Virus record (IMG/VR): IMGVR_UViG_3300034820_000014
Location: 1 to 39,420 of that record
Strand: one strand, 5' to 3'
Origin: a virus
DNA: 39,420 bases
A program made the position numbers and the translations under genes. This document shows, piece after piece, positions 38,998 to 39,420 of the stretch (position 1 is its first letter; every line of letters begins with the position of its first letter). The notes beneath the pieces were generated by a model. That model did not search any database. It was not told the DNA's origin and was given only the letters and a program-made list of their open reading frames with translations.

Positions 38998-39420
38998 CTA
39001 ATTGATATTGGCCCGGTAGGCATCCTCAAGGATCGGGTAGAGGCCAATCATTAGGTCTTTGCGTTGATATAGTTCATAAGGGTCAACCCACATATGTTCG
39101 GTATGCTCGTTTTGATCAATTGCAAGGGTTACCTCGGCGGATAAAGCCTGCAGTTTAAAAACTTCAAATGTGATGTCTAGATCTTCGCGGTTCCAATGGT
39201 ATATTTTTATGAACGCTAGCTTAGAAGGATCAATGGTATGACCGATTTCTTCTTGCGTCTCCCGGATTGCCGCTACTTCTCTGGTCTCGTCGGATTCAAT
39301 CTTGCCACCCACCAAACCCCAAGTCGCGCCTTCCGGATCTCGCGGATGTCTGCGGAGTACAAGTATTTGCCGATGTTCATTCTCGAAAATGACGCCAACT
39401 GCATGGATTTTCTTTGCCAT
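38998..39420 (-). CDS. Nudix hydrolase, 140 aa
   Basis: It hydrolyses a nucleoside-diphosphate-linked substrate with a divalent metal. The Nudix box Gx5Ex7REUxEExGU is intact at residues 39-61 (G39, E45, R53, E54, E57, E58, G60). The N-terminus HAVGVIFENEHRQILVLRR is the usual first strand pair, and GATWGLVGGKIE leads into the box. The ATG is at the last bases of the window. Substrate is not predictable. Confidence 0.9.
   Translation of the reverse strand: MAKKIHAVGVIFENEHRQILVLRRHPRDPEGATWGLVGGKIESDETREVAAIRETQEEIGHTIDPSKLAFIKIYHWNREDLDITFEVFKLQALSAEVTLAIDQNEHTEHMWVDPYELYQRKDLMIGLYPILEDAYRANIN

Noticed and set aside
1-39420. UGA recoding (as in Gracilibacteria/Absconditabacteria)
   Set aside because: TGA ends many genes in ATGA overlaps with the next start, so it acts as a stop.
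1-39420. CRISPR array, insertion sequence or integrase
   Set aside because: No regularly spaced repeats, no transposase or recombinase motifs in any frame read.

Overview
The window looks like the right part of a tailed-phage genome integrated in a small-genome bacterium, joined at about 36.1 kb to 3.2 kb of ordinary chromosome. UGA is a normal stop (many ATGA stop/start overlaps), so the genetic code is standard. Very short intergenic gaps, promoters that put the start codon at or near +1 (leaderless mRNAs), a short transglycosylase of the anchored SLT type and the style of the chromosomal genes suggest a Patescibacteria/Saccharibacteria-like host. That host assignment is inference; there is no rRNA or marker gene in view. 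No integrase, polymerase or primase is visible, so the left arm of the phage lies outside the window.

Layout. Bases 1-2220 run rightward: a GroEL-type chaperonin cut by the window edge, two small coupled genes and a small membrane-anchored protein. From 36.0 kb down to 2.2 kb almost everything runs leftward. 36.0-28.4 kb: an anchored transglycosylase, a 0.5-kb structured RNA region, a holin-like protein, then an operon of about 20 mostly tiny genes containing an ERF-like annealing protein, a C5-methyltransferase-like protein, HNH-type nucleases and many one-helix membrane or Cys-rich mini-proteins. 28.4-27.9 kb: a gene-free island with a candidate 200-nt RNA, terminators and a repeat cluster. 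27.8-25.6 kb: a second accessory operon started by a strong promoter at a leaderless gene. 25.6-25.3 kb: a self-contained mini transcription unit whose RNA starts on a predicted pseudoknot. 25.3-16.4 kb: packaging and head genes (TerS, GpA-type TerL, four small genes, portal, scaffold, major capsid, decoration-like proteins). 16.3-2.2 kb: coiled-coil proteins, fibres, P22-like adaptor and hub candidates, and glycine-rich ejection-type proteins, implying a short-tailed (podovirus-like) particle. One rightward gene (5209-5619) with its own promoter interrupts the late region as a moron.

Regulation is the most distinctive part. Four late units begin with the same leader: a promoter, the conserved sequence AAGCGGATTTCCCC (one variant base in one copy), a terminator-like hairpin and a U-run. 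This would suit control by attenuation or antitermination of the late genes. Three further units use a terminator followed at once by a promoter. The two moron-like genes share a 14-base promoter-proximal sequence. Three gene-free stretches (25.5, 28.1-28.3 and 34.95-35.46 kb) and one leader (34.6 kb) show interleaved or long complementary segments expected of structured RNAs; the largest has a 23-bp long-range helix, two pseudoknots and several hairpins.

The chromosome side begins with tRNA-Val(UAC), whose 3' end faces the phage, the usual geometry for tRNA integration. It also carries two small genes of unknown function, a polytopic membrane protein with a coupled small gene, a frameshifted CdiA-type nuclease and a Nudix hydrolase. 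Three of its promoters share TGCTATACT.
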